Origin: Bacteroidaceae bacterium
GTDB lineage: Bacteria; Bacteroidota; Bacteroidia; Bacteroidales; Bacteroidaceae
Direction: 5' to 3'
Length of the DNA: 54,769 nt
Assembly (NCBI GenBank): GCA_017556585.1
Contig: JAFYMP010000022.1
Span: forward strand, 1-54,769
The translations under genes and the position numbers were made by a program. The notes under the pieces were generated by a model. The model made no database searches. It saw only the letters and a program-made list of their open reading frames with translations, and was not told the DNA's origin. Below are positions 38,142 through 46,900 of this stretch, one piece after another; positions within the stretch are counted from its first letter, which is position 1, and the number at the start of each line of letters is the position of its first letter.

Positions 38142-39452
38142 ATGGCGAATAAGAAACATCCTAATGGATTGTATCTGCTATTTGCAACAGAAATGTGGGA
38201 GCGCTTCAGCTACTACGGTATGCGTGCCCTTCTGGTGCTTTATCTGACACAACCCTTATTGTACGGTGGACTTGGATTCACTGAAGAAAATGCTACATTG
38301 TTGTATGGACTCTTTACAGGTTGTGTATATATTACACCGCTTATCGGAGGTTGGTTGTCTGATAACTATCTTGGTCAGCGTAAGGCAATTACAATAGGTG
38401 GTATTACAATGATGTGTGGACAGTTCTGTTTGGCTTCGGCTGCAACTCCTTTCTGTCTCTACACAGGTTTGATATTGCTGATATTGGGTAACGGTTTCTT
38501 TAAACCGAACATCTCTGTGTTGGTAGGCGATCTTTATGAACCTAATGATCCAAGAAAAGACTCTGCATTTACCATCTTCTATATGGGTATCAACGTAGGT
38601 GCTTTCTTTGCACCTTTGGTATGCGGATTCTTAGGTGAACAGTATGGTTATCGTATAGGATTCCTTGTGGCAGGTTTGGGTATGTTGCTTGGTCAGGTAT
38701 TGTTTAATACTTTGGGACAGAGATTCCTTGGTGATATAGGTAAGTATCCTGTAGCTACAAATAAAGAGACAGGTAAGGCAAATCCTCTTACAAAAGAGGA
38801 AAAAGACAGAAGCTGGGTTATCATTATTATTGTATTGTTCTGTGTATTCTTCTGGGCAGGATTTGAGCAGGCAGGTAGTTCAATGACACTTTATACAGAT
38901 AAATACATCAACAGAAATGTATTTGGTTTTGAAATCCCAACATCTTGGTTCCAGTCTGTAAACCCAATGTTTATTGTTCTGTTGGCTCCTGTATTCTCAA
39001 TGATGTGGGCTTGGTTGAACAGAAAGGGTAAAGAACCTTCAGTTCCTATGAAGATGGGTCTTGGTATGATATTGTTAGGCGTTGGTTTCGTGCTGATGGT
39101 ACTTGCTTGCATGCAGCGTGGTGGCAACAATCCTGATGAAACAGTTAAGGCTAATCTGCTATTCCTGGTAGGTGCATATATGCTTCATACATTTGGTGAA
39201 TTGTGCCTGTCACCTATCGGCCTTTCAATGGTAACAAAACTATCTCCGGTTAAACTTGCTTCACTTATGATGGGTGTATGGTTTATGAGTAGCTTTGTTG
39301 CAAACATTGCAGGTGGATTTATTGCATCATACGCATCAAAGATGGGTGCTATGAGTATATTCGTAGTGATTGCAATAATAAGTATTGTGCTTGGCTTGCT
39401 GTTGATGTCACTCAACAAGTGGCTTGTTAAGATGTCACATGGTAAACTGTAA
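38142..39452 (+). CDS. POT family proton-dependent oligopeptide transporter
   Basis: Major-facilitator-fold peptide:H+ symporter in the inner membrane. Seen: N-terminal EMWERFSYYGMRALLVLYL (the ExxERFxYYG motif of POT proteins), GGWLSDNYLGQRK (MFS loop 2-3) and FTIFYMGINVGAFFAPLVCG (PTR2 signature), with about 12 hydrophobic helices. Length 436 is on the short side for the family (often 450 or more). The neighbours give no substrate hint. A hairpin terminator follows. Confidence 0.92.
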   Translation: MANKKHPNGLYLLFATEMWERFSYYGMRALLVLYLTQPLLYGGLGFTEENATLLYGLFTGCVYITPLIGGWLSDNYLGQRKAITIGGITMMCGQFCLASAATPFCLYTGLILLILGNGFFKPNISVLVGDLYEPNDPRKDSAFTIFYMGINVGAFFAPLVCGFLGEQYGYRIGFLVAGLGMLLGQVLFNTLGQRFLGDIGKYPVATNKETGKANPLTKEEKDRSWVIIIIVLFCVFFWAGFEQAGSSMTLYTDKYINRNVFGFEIPTSWFQSVNPMFIVLLAPVFSMMWAWLNRKGKEPSVPMKMGLGMILLGVGFVLMVLACMQRGGNNPDETVKANLLFLVGAYMLHTFGELCLSPIGLSMVTKLSPVKLASLMMGVWFMSSFVANIAGGFIASYASKMGAMSIFVVIAIISIVLGLLLMSLNKWLVKMSHGKL

Positions 39453-39475
39453 TATCAGTTGCATATAATATAATG

Positions 39476-39515
39476 TGGTCCGACATTCGCAGAACTGTGT
39501 TTGTCGGACCATTTG
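39476..39515 (+). terminator. hairpin terminator after the POT transporter
   Basis: Perfect 10-bp stem TGGTCCGACA / TGTCGGACCA (39476-39485 with 39502-39511), 16-base loop, then TTTG. The T tail is short, so termination may be partial. Confidence 0.65.
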
Positions 39516-39549
39516 TAAAACCGAACAGAGACAATATAAATATAATAAG

Positions 39550-39930
39550 GTGGGAAGAAACAAATTCTCTAAACGTGAAGTTGATATAATAGGCAAGTTG
39601 CTGGGTAGAAAACTGTCGGGCAATCGTTATCAACAGAAGATGGTGCGCCATACGTTGCGTACTGTCTTTGATTTCAATATATCCGATTTTAATGTGCAGG
39701 GAAAGGCTTATGGTCCTAAGGATTTGCAGGAGAGCATTAACCGTGGACATATTCAGATACTGGACGATGCCACTATAGAAACAATGAAACAGCGCTATGC
39801 AGAAAAGAGACAGCACGATGAAGCATTGCGTCAGGCAGAAGCTGTAGCAGCCGGCGAAGTAGTAGATTGGCAAGAGGTGCTAAAACAGTGGGAAGCAGAA
39901 AACGGTCCTGTAGAACAGGAGCAATGTTAA
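39550..39930 (+). CDS. conserved Bacteroidales protein of unknown function (GTG start)
   Basis: Unknown function. The conserved-looking part starts at a GTG (MGRNKFSKREVD), giving 126 residues, rather than at an earlier ATG (39475) that reads through the terminator hairpin. Seen: a basic first half (KLLGRKLSGNRYQQKMVRH) that could bind nucleic acid, a middle DFNISDFNVQGKAYGPKDLQ, and an acidic helical C-terminus with AAGEVVDWQEVLKQWEAENG. I recall similar hypothetical proteins in Bacteroidales. No signal peptide or membrane helix. It lies just before the ribosomal rplM promoter. Confidence 0.68.
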   Translation: MGRNKFSKREVDIIGKLLGRKLSGNRYQQKMVRHTLRTVFDFNISDFNVQGKAYGPKDLQESINRGHIQILDDATIETMKQRYAEKRQHDEALRQAEAVAAGEVVDWQEVLKQWEAENGPVEQEQC

Positions 39931-39979
39931 ACTGCTTATTTACTGAGTGAATGATTTTTAAAATTATTTTTCACTTTAT

Positions 39980-40010
39980 TTTGCAGATTTAGAACAAAAT
40001 AGTACCTTTG
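39980..40010 (+). promoter_or_regulatory. promoter of rplM-rpsI(-rpsB-tsf)
   Basis: TTTG at 39980-39983, a 19-base spacer and TACCTTTG at 40003-40010: an ideal Bacteroidota promoter. The start is about 180 bases before rplM, leaving a long leader. Confidence 0.82.
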
Positions 40011-40014
40011 CAAG

Positions 40015-40194
40015 CCGATTATTATCAATCTTTGAGATAAAAGATTAATTATTAACGTGTTAAACCCCCGAGTACGGAAATTAAGAGTAGCGTATCTTGA
40101 TGGACAAGCGGTAGGGAGTTTCCTTTTTCGTTGTGAAATGAGAGGTTGCGTTTAGGGATTATTAAAAAATTAACAAACGATTTAAAGTTTTAAA
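40015..40194 (+). ncRNA. structured 5' leader of rplM (candidate L13 autoregulatory RNA)
   Basis: The leader contains a 7-bp hairpin AATCTTT/AAAGATT (40027-40033 with 40040-40046) and a possible three-way junction: P1 AAAC-c-CCC with GGG-a-GTTT (40062-40069 with 40114-40121, one mismatch), P2 GTACG with CGTAT (40072-40076 with 40091-40095), and P3 CTTG with CAAG (40096-40099 with 40105-40108) stacked next to P2. A five-T run follows P1. Ribosomal-protein operons are often controlled by the first protein binding such a leader, and L13 leaders have been proposed in Bacteroidia. The structure was folded by eye. Confidence 0.55.
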
Positions 40195-40656
40195 ATGAAT
40201 ACTTTAAGTTACAAAACAATTTCGGCCAACAAGGCTACCGTTAATAAGGAATGGATTGTAGTTGATGCTACAGACCAGGTCCTAGGACGCTTTGCCGCTA
40301 AGGTTGCCAAACTGTTGCGCGGTAAATACAAACCAAACTTTACACCACATGTAGATTGTGGTGACAATGTTATTGTTATCAATGCCGATAAGGTAGTGCT
40401 GACAGGTAAGAAATGGACAGACAGAGTATATTTGCGTTATACAGGTCATCCAGGTGGTCAGCGTGAAATCACTCCTGCAGAAATTATGCAGAAGCCTAAC
40501 GGTGCAGAGAAATTAATGAAGAAAGTTGTTAAGGGTATGTTGCCAAAGACAAAATTGGGTGATCACCTGCTGGGTAACCTATATGTTTATGCTGGTACAG
40601 AACATAAGCATCAGGCACAGACTCCTAAAACTGTAGATATCAACTCACTTAGCTAA
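40195..40656 (+). CDS. rplM: 50S ribosomal protein L13
   Basis: Early-assembly protein of the large subunit. Seen: WIVVDATDQVLGRFAAKVAKLLRGK near the N-terminus and YTGHPGGQR in the middle, followed by the conserved GMLPKTKLG. Length 153. rpsI follows 11 bases later, the conserved rplM-rpsI pair. Preceded by a long structured leader from a strong promoter. Confidence 0.98.
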   Translation: MNTLSYKTISANKATVNKEWIVVDATDQVLGRFAAKVAKLLRGKYKPNFTPHVDCGDNVIVINADKVVLTGKKWTDRVYLRYTGHPGGQREITPAEIMQKPNGAEKLMKKVVKGMLPKTKLGDHLLGNLYVYAGTEHKHQAQTPKTVDINSLS

Positions 40657-40667
40657 TTTAGAAGAGA

Positions 40668-41054
40668 ATGGAAGTAATCAATGCATTAGGCCGTCGTAAA
40701 CGCGCTATAGCACGTGTCTTCGTTACAGAAGGAACAGGTAAGATTACCATCAACAAGAGAGATCTGACAGTATATTTCCCTTCATCACTGCTTCAGTATG
40801 TTGTTCTCCAGCCTCTGAAGAAGCTTGATGTAGCTGAAAAATATGATATCAAGGTAAACTTGAACGGTGGTGGTTATAATGGTCAGGCAAACGCATTGCG
40901 TTTAGCAATTGCTCGTGCTCTGGTTAAAATCAATCCGGAAGATAAGAAAGCTCTGCGTTCTGAAGGCTTCTTGACACGTGACTCACGTTCTGTTGAACGT
41001 AAGAAACCAGGTCAGCCAAAAGCACGCCGTAGATTCCAGTTCAGTAAACGTTAA
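40668..41054 (+). CDS. rpsI: 30S ribosomal protein S9
   Basis: Small-subunit head protein whose C-terminal tail reaches the P-site tRNA. Seen: GRRKRAIARVFVTEGTGKI, NGGGYNGQANALRLAIARAL and the basic end RRRFQFSKR with the terminal Lys-Arg. Length 128. Confidence 0.98.
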   Translation: MEVINALGRRKRAIARVFVTEGTGKITINKRDLTVYFPSSLLQYVVLQPLKKLDVAEKYDIKVNLNGGGYNGQANALRLAIARALVKINPEDKKALRSEGFLTRDSRSVERKKPGQPKARRRFQFSKR

Positions 41055-41060
41055 TACGTA

Positions 41061-41193
41061 TCTGATATACCCCGCTACAGGTTAATCCTGTATGGGATGG
41101 GTTTAGTATCTAAACTGTCGGGATCTGCCTTTAGGGTAGCTACCCGATGGTTGTTTTTTAGAAAGAATGTAAACAAATAATTAAAAAGAAATT
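41061..41193 (+). ncRNA. structured spacer RNA upstream of rpsB (candidate S2 leader)
   Basis: The 139-base gap between rpsI and rpsB holds several strong helices: TACAGG/CCTGTA (41076-41081 with 41087-41092) closed further by CCC/GGG (41071-41073 with 41094-41096); GTTTAG/CTAAAC (41101-41106 with 41110-41115); and TCGGG/CCCGA (41118-41122 with 41143-41147). The last competes with GGGT/ACCC (41134-41137 with 41142-41145), and a second TTTAG (41130-41134) could pair with CTAAA instead. A six-T run follows at 41154-41159. Two mutually exclusive folds near a T-run suggest attenuation or S2 autoregulation; folded by eye. Confidence 0.55.
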
Positions 41194-41997
41194 ATGTCAA
41201 GAACAAATTTTGAACAGCTTTTAGAAGCTGGTTGTCACTTCGGCCACTTGCGCCGCAAATGGAATCCTGCAATGGCTCCTTATATCTTTATGGAGCGTAA
41301 CGGTATTCATATCATCGATTTGAACCAGACTGTATCTGCTATCGATCAGGCAGCAGAAGTTTTGAAGAAAATGGCTCGCGATGGTAAGAAGATCCTTTTC
41401 GTAGGTACAAAAAAACAGTTGAAGGATATTGTTGCAGAGAAAGTTTCTGCAGTAGGTATGCCATACGTTATTGAACGTTGGCCAGGTGGTATGTTGACTA
41501 ACTTCCCAACTATCCGTAAGGCTGTTAAGAAGATGGCAACTATCGATAAGTTGACAAACGATGGTACATATTCAAACTTGTCAAAGCGTGAAATTCTTCA
41601 GATCACACGTCAGCGTGCAAAGTTGGAAAAGAACTTAGGTTCTATTGCCGATCTTTCTCGTCTGCCTGCAGCTCTGTTCGTAATTGACGTTTTGAAAGAG
41701 AACATCGCTGTTCGTGAAGCAGTTCGTTTGGGTATCCCTGTATTTGCTATCGTTGATACAAACTCAGATCCTTCAAACATTGACTACGTAATTCCTGCAA
41801 ACGACGATGCAACAAAATCTGTTGATGTTATTTTGACAGCTTGCTGCTCTGCAATTGCAGAAGGTCTTGAAGAACGCAAGGCTGAACGTGGTGATGAATC
41901 AGACGAAAAGCAGGAAAAGCCACGTAGAGAACGTGTACGCAAGGTTGCTAAACCTGTTGAGTCTATAGAAGAAGCAGCTCCTGCACAGGAAGCTTAA
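41194..41997 (+). CDS. rpsB: 30S ribosomal protein S2
   Basis: Small-subunit protein needed for S1 binding and initiation. Seen: LLEAGCHFGHLRRKWNPAMAPYIF, FVGTKKQ, RWPGGMLTNF and IPVFAIVDTNSDP, all family blocks. Length 267, with a charged C-terminal tail beyond about residue 228 (Glu/Lys/Ala-rich), as seen in other Bacteroidota. tsf follows after 30 bases. Confidence 0.98.
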   Translation: MSRTNFEQLLEAGCHFGHLRRKWNPAMAPYIFMERNGIHIIDLNQTVSAIDQAAEVLKKMARDGKKILFVGTKKQLKDIVAEKVSAVGMPYVIERWPGGMLTNFPTIRKAVKKMATIDKLTNDGTYSNLSKREILQITRQRAKLEKNLGSIADLSRLPAALFVIDVLKENIAVREAVRLGIPVFAIVDTNSDPSNIDYVIPANDDATKSVDVILTACCSAIAEGLEERKAERGDESDEKQEKPRRERVRKVAKPVESIEEAAPAQEA

Positions 41998-42027
41998 TTA
42001 TTAACAACTAATTAAAGATTAATTCAA

Positions 42028-42855
42028 ATGGCTATTTCAGTTGCTGATATTACTAAGCTTCGTAAAATGACCGGAGCTGGTATGGTGGATTGCAAAAAGG
42101 CACTCACCGACACCAATGGAGACTTTGATAAGGCAATGGAAGAGATTCGCAAGAAGGGTTTGGCAGTTGCTGCTAAGCGTTCAGATCGCGAAACTTCAGA
42201 AGGTTGCGTATTGGTAAAGGTTGATGGTAACTTTGGTGCTATCATCGCTTTGAAGTGCGAAACTGACTTTGTTGCTACAAATGCTGACTTCGTACAGTTG
42301 ACACGCGACATCCTTGATGCTGCTGTTGCTAACCGTTGCCAGACTCTTGAAGAAGTTAAGGCTCTGCCTTACGGTGACAAGACTGTTGCTGAAGCAATTA
42401 TTGAACGTACAGGTATTGTAGGTGAAAAGATGGAACTTGACGGTTATAACGTTATTGAAGCTCCTGAACTTCAGTCTTACAACCACCAGAACAAAAACTT
42501 CCTTTGCGTGCTTGTAGCATTCAACAAGGAGGTTGCTGATAAAGATTATATCCACGAAATTGCTCTGCAGGTTGCTGCTCAGAACCCAATCGCAGTTTGC
42601 GAAGCTGAAGTTCCTGCTGATGTAGTTGCACGTGAAAGAGAGATTGCTGCTGACAAGGCACGTCAGGAAGGTAAACCTGAAAATATGATTGATCGTATTG
42701 CTGACGGTCGTATGAAGAAATTCTACGATGAATCTTGTCTGTTGAATCAGAAGTTCATTTCTGACGACAAGAAGACTGTTGCTCAGTATTTGAAAGATTT
42801 AGATCCTGAATTGACAGTTACAGCATTCAAACGCTTTACATTGAAAGCTGAATAA
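42028..42855 (+). CDS. tsf: elongation factor Ts
   Basis: Nucleotide-exchange factor for EF-Tu. Seen: UBA-like N-terminus VADITKLRKMTGAGMVDCKKAL, then ALKCETDFVATN and the dimerisation domain with HEIALQVAAQNP. Length 275. rpsB-tsf is the universally conserved order. Codon use is noticeably enriched in GCT, GTT and AAC, as expected for a highly expressed gene. A strong terminator follows. Confidence 0.98.
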   Translation: MAISVADITKLRKMTGAGMVDCKKALTDTNGDFDKAMEEIRKKGLAVAAKRSDRETSEGCVLVKVDGNFGAIIALKCETDFVATNADFVQLTRDILDAAVANRCQTLEEVKALPYGDKTVAEAIIERTGIVGEKMELDGYNVIEAPELQSYNHQNKNFLCVLVAFNKEVADKDYIHEIALQVAAQNPIAVCEAEVPADVVAREREIAADKARQEGKPENMIDRIADGRMKKFYDESCLLNQKFISDDKKTVAQYLKDLDPELTVTAFKRFTLKAE

Positions 42856-42877
42856 TTAAATCAGATAACAAAAAGCA

Positions 42878-42912
42878 AATCCCCAAAGTCTAACGGCTTT
42901 GGGGATTGTTCT
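42878..42912. terminator. bidirectional terminator between tsf and yciH
   Basis: 11-bp stem AATCCCCAAAG / CTTTGGGGATT (42878-42888 with 42897-42907). T-rich on the plus side (TTCTTTT) and GCTTTTTG on the minus side, so it serves both converging genes. Confidence 0.87.
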
Positions 42913-42913
42913 T

Positions 42914-43261
42914 TTATTTGGTCTGTGTATAACCTAATGCTTTGAGTTTGGTTACAATCTTATCTTTTAACTCTCCCTGAATAATTATCTCGCCATCTTT
43001 AACTGAACCGCCCGTACCACAATGGGTTTTTAAAGTTCTTGCCAAATCTTCCAAATCCTTATCGGGGCCTACAAAACCGCTTATTATTGTAGCAGTCTTG
43101 CCTCCGCGTCCCTTCTTCTCTATTCTGGTGCGTAGTTTCTGTTGGTTTGCTGCAAGAAGTTCCTCTTCTTGAAAATCATCTTCCGTTTGATAGTTAAAAT
43201 CGGGGTTAGTGGAATAGACAATATTCAGTCTTTCTTTCCAATCGTTCTCTTTTTTTGCCAT
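42914..43261 (-). CDS. yciH: SUI1/eIF1-family translation factor (YciH)
   Basis: Small SUI1-fold protein related to eukaryotic initiation factor eIF1; in bacteria it can discriminate against non-canonical initiation. Seen: basic RKGRGGKTATIISGF-like segment (KKGRGGKTATIISGF), LARTLKTHCGTGGSVKDGEI and the closing IVTKLKALGY. The GTGGSVKD block is the family signature. Length 115, with an acidic N-terminal extension. Divergent from the FAH gene. Confidence 0.93.
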   Translation of the reverse strand: MAKKENDWKERLNIVYSTNPDFNYQTEDDFQEEELLAANQQKLRTRIEKKGRGGKTATIISGFVGPDKDLEDLARTLKTHCGTGGSVKDGEIIIQGELKDKIVTKLKALGYTQTK

Positions 43262-43289
43262 AGTGTTATTGTAGCTTGCTTATATAGTG

Positions 43290-43297
43290 CGAAGATA
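43290..43297 (-). promoter_or_regulatory. possible -7 element for yciH
   Basis: Minus-strand TATCTTCG, one mismatch to TAnnTTTG, 28 bases upstream of the yciH ATG. No clear -33 box. Confidence 0.3.
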
Positions 43298-43310
43298 GCG
43301 ATAAAAATTG

Positions 43311-43318
43311 TACCTTTA
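43311..43318 (+). promoter_or_regulatory. possible -7 element for the FAH gene
   Basis: TACCTTTA, one mismatch to TAnnTTTG, ends only six bases before the ATG at 43325, so a transcript from it would be almost leaderless. No clear -33 box. Confidence 0.3.
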
Positions 43319-43324
43319 CCCACT

Positions 43325-43945
43325 ATGAAGATAATATGTGTTGGAATGAACTATCGTCTGCACAATAAAGAGTTGGGCGAGACGTTATTAGAACAAGAGA
43401 ATCCTGTTATTTTTATGAAACCGGACTCTTCTATGCTGAGAAATCGCAGGCCATTTTTTTTGCCCGATTTTTCTGAAAGGATAGAGTATGAAACAGAACT
43501 GGTAGTAAGAATATCAAGGTTAGGAAAGAGTATAGAGGCTAAGTTTGCCGATAGATATTGGGATGCAGTGACCCTGGGAATAGATTTTACAGCCCGCGAT
43601 TTACAGAACCAATACAGAAGTAAGGGACTCCCCTGGGAACTTTGTAAGGGTTTCGATTCATCGGCAGTGGTAGGCGACTGGATAGAGAAAGAAGCGTTGG
43701 AGAAGGAACTTCAAGATTTGAATTTCCGTCTTGATATAGATGGTAAAACTGTTCAGCAGGGATATACCGGAGATATGATCTTCTCAGTAGCCAGGATAAT
43801 AGAGTATGTAAGCTCTTTCTGTACCTTGAAAACAGGTGACCTTATTTTTACCGGAACACCAGTAGGTGTAGGTCCGGTGCATATAGGTGAACATTTACAG
43901 GGTTATCTTGAAGACAAAAATGTATTGGATTTTCATATCAGGTAG
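43325..43945 (+). CDS. fumarylacetoacetate hydrolase family protein
   Basis: FAH-fold metal-dependent enzyme; members act as hydrolases, isomerases or decarboxylases on beta-diketo acids, for example acylpyruvate or oxaloacetate. Seen: MKIICVGMNYRLH start, FMKPDSS, metal-binding IEYETELVVRI (Glu-x-Glu), GIDFTARDLQ and LIFTGTPVGVGPV. At 206 residues it is the short, single-domain type. The frame is open to 43142, but that part is antisense to yciH and hydrophobic without sense; ATG 43325 aligns with the family. It abuts porU. Confidence 0.9.
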   Translation: MKIICVGMNYRLHNKELGETLLEQENPVIFMKPDSSMLRNRRPFFLPDFSERIEYETELVVRISRLGKSIEAKFADRYWDAVTLGIDFTARDLQNQYRSKGLPWELCKGFDSSAVVGDWIEKEALEKELQDLNFRLDIDGKTVQQGYTGDMIFSVARIIEYVSSFCTLKTGDLIFTGTPVGVGPVHIGEHLQGYLEDKNVLDFHIR

Positions 43946-46900
43946 ATGAAAAAGTTGGTACTCTTCATATTGATGATACTTGCTTGTCGAATAACTATGT
44001 TATCGGCAGGTGAATCACTGTATCCGGTTATTGATTGGCAGTATATGAAGAGTGACACATTATTACCTTATTATGGGACCAAACTCCCGTTAGGCAGTGA
44101 TTATGCCGATTCCATTTATAGCGTAGAGATAGAGTATCCGGAACTACAAAAGTTATCTAAAGCAGATATTGACAGATGGAATCTCTCTTTGAATAGTATT
44201 CCACAGTGGCCTGTAATAGATTCCCATATATCAGTATCCGTAAAAAAAGCAAATCTTGAAATAGGATTCATTCCTTTAATTTACAGAGATGGAAGTTATT
44301 ATGCCATAAAGAGTTGCAAACTGAATGTAAATGCAACTGCTGCACCAAAAGCAGCACGTGCAATGGCGCAAGCAGATCAATCTATAGAGAGCAGATATGC
44401 CGATAATTCTATACTCTCAACAGGTAAATGGGTAAAGATAGCCGTTACATCTACAGGAATATATAAACTATCTGATAAGTTTTTGTCATCGGTAGGTTTT
44501 AAGAATCCGTCAAAAGTGCGTTTGTATGGTTATGGTGGTGCAGTATTACCGGAAACGGGACTGCATAATCTTACAGACGATCTGCCTGAACAGCCTTTAT
44601 GGAGGGAAAAAGGCTATATGCTCTTCTATGCGCAGGGACCTGTATCCTGGAGCAGAAATTATAATGGTGAATATCTGCATACCCAGAATAGCTATTCAGA
44701 TTATGGCTACTATTTCCTGACAGAAACAGATACACTGCCTGCTTTTGGCATGGACGTAGAGCAGACAGATTCGCTTATCAGTAAAGAGTTACTGGATACA
44801 TATCCTGAATATGCACTGTATGAAGCCGATGGTTATAGCTGGTATCACTCAGGACGTACTTTCTACGATACAGATGCATCTCCAGTAAGAAATGTATTGT
44901 TGGAAACTCCCAATATGGTGGATGGTGAAGCTGTATTGAGAGTAAGGTATGCAGCAAATGCTTCTGAAAACAGTTATCTGCAGATAAACTATAATGGTAA
45001 TCTGTTAGATAACAAATATATACCAAGGATAGGCGATAACGATGCTGCAAAAACTGTGGAATCGGTAAAAAGTTTTGATGCAGTTGGAGCAGATAAATCT
45101 GTAATCAAACTTGAATACAGCGCTCCCGCCGGTGCTGAAGGCAGAATAGATTTCGTATCGCTTACATACAATAGAAAACTGGTTATGCAGAACAACTTTA
45201 TGGCCTTTAGAACAGGCTCCATGAAGTATGCGGTAAGTATGCAGTTAGAGAATGCCACCTCCGATATTATCATTTGGAGAAGGAGTGCCGATGGTGAATG
45301 TACCATAATTCCGTCAGAATATAACGACGGTGTTCTCACCACATATTCATCAAACATCAAAAGTAATGATGAACTGATTGCAGTTAAAAGAAATGCGAAC
45401 TATCCCGAACCGCAGGTAGTGGGCAACGTATCAAACCAGAATCTGCATTCATTGGGACATACAGATATGGTGATATTAGTGCCGCAATCGGGAAAACTAA
45501 CTGCTCAGGCAGAACGATTGGCAGAACTGCATAGAACTGCAGACGGACTAAGTGTTGCTGTGGTACGTGCCGATATGGTTTATAATGAATTCTCGTCAGG
45601 AACCCCCGATGCAACTGCTTACAGACGTTTTATGAAGATGCTGTACGATAAAGCCGAACCTGGTAAAGAACCTCGATATCTGCTGTTGTTTGGAGATGGC
45701 GCTTGGGATAACAGAATGAAAACATCAGAATGGCGTGGCGAAAATCCGCATGATTATCTGCTCTGTTATGAATCGGAAAATTCAGAAAGTAAGGTATCGT
45801 CTTACGTAATGGAAGATTATTTTGGCCTGTTGGACGATACAGAGGGTTATAATCTGCTGAAAGACCGTCCAGATTTAGGTATAGGCCGTTTGCCCGCTAT
45901 TACAGAAGCTCAGGCGAAAGCCATGGTAGATAAAATAGTGGCATATTCAGGTCGTAAATATGCAGGAGACTGGAAGAACAGCATATTGATGCTTGGCGAT
46001 GATGGCGATAACAACATACACATGCGCGATGCAGACAATGTGGCAGAAAAGATAGCTGCAACAGATTCTTCGTTGTATGTAAACAAGATCTATTGGGATT
46101 CATATAAGATGGAGGTAACTGCTTCCGGTAATAGTTATCCTACAGTACGCAAAGAGCTGTTAGAGCAGTTGCAAACAGGTGTATTGCTTGTGAACTATTC
46201 GGGACATGGAAGTGCCGATGTGCTTTCCCATGAACTTGTGTTGAATAAAGGCGATATGTCTGCTTTGGTGTCGTCTGCAACTCCTTTCTGGATAACAGCA
46301 TCGTGCGACATAGCTCCATTTGATTCACCTTTGGAAAATATTGGCGAAAATCTTATTCTTAACGGAAAGGGTGGCGCAGTAGGACTGCTGACAATCACCA
46401 GAACGGTATATGCAAGTATGAATTACAGAATGAATACACTCTATACCGAATATCTGCTTAAGCGTGATAATAACGGACAGGCTAACACTGTGGGCGATGC
46501 ACTGCGTCTGGCAAAGAACGATATTATAGCAGGAACAGACGATATACAGGATTTGACAGAGAACAAACTCCATTTTGTGCTGTTGGGCGATCCTGCCCTG
46601 AAACTTGCTCTACCTGAATATACTGTAGTGGTAGATTCATTTAATCATAAGTCTGCCCATATAGAAGGACATTCGGCACAAGCCGGTGCCATAGTATCAG
46701 TTAGCGGACATATAGAAGATGCATTGGGAAATAAAATCACCACTAATGGAATTATCTACCCTAAAGTATTTGATAATGAAAGAGAGGTTACCACGCTGAA
46801 TAATGCAGCTGCCACCAATCCGTTTACATATAAAACCAGAGACAGGATACTCTATTCGGGAAGCGATTCTGTGGTAGCCGGAGAATTCAGTTTCTCATTC

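Noticed and set aside
39475-39549. Upstream ATG for the unknown gene at 39550
   Set aside because: It would translate through the terminator hairpin and adds a Cys-rich stretch without homologue support.
40076-40123. Alternative GGAAA/TTTCC pairing in the rplM leader
   Set aside because: It conflicts with the longer P1 helix and with P2; kept only as a possible alternate state.
43142-43324. N-terminal extension of the FAH protein with hydrophobic segments
   Set aside because: It lies antisense to yciH and FAH homologues start at MKIICVG.
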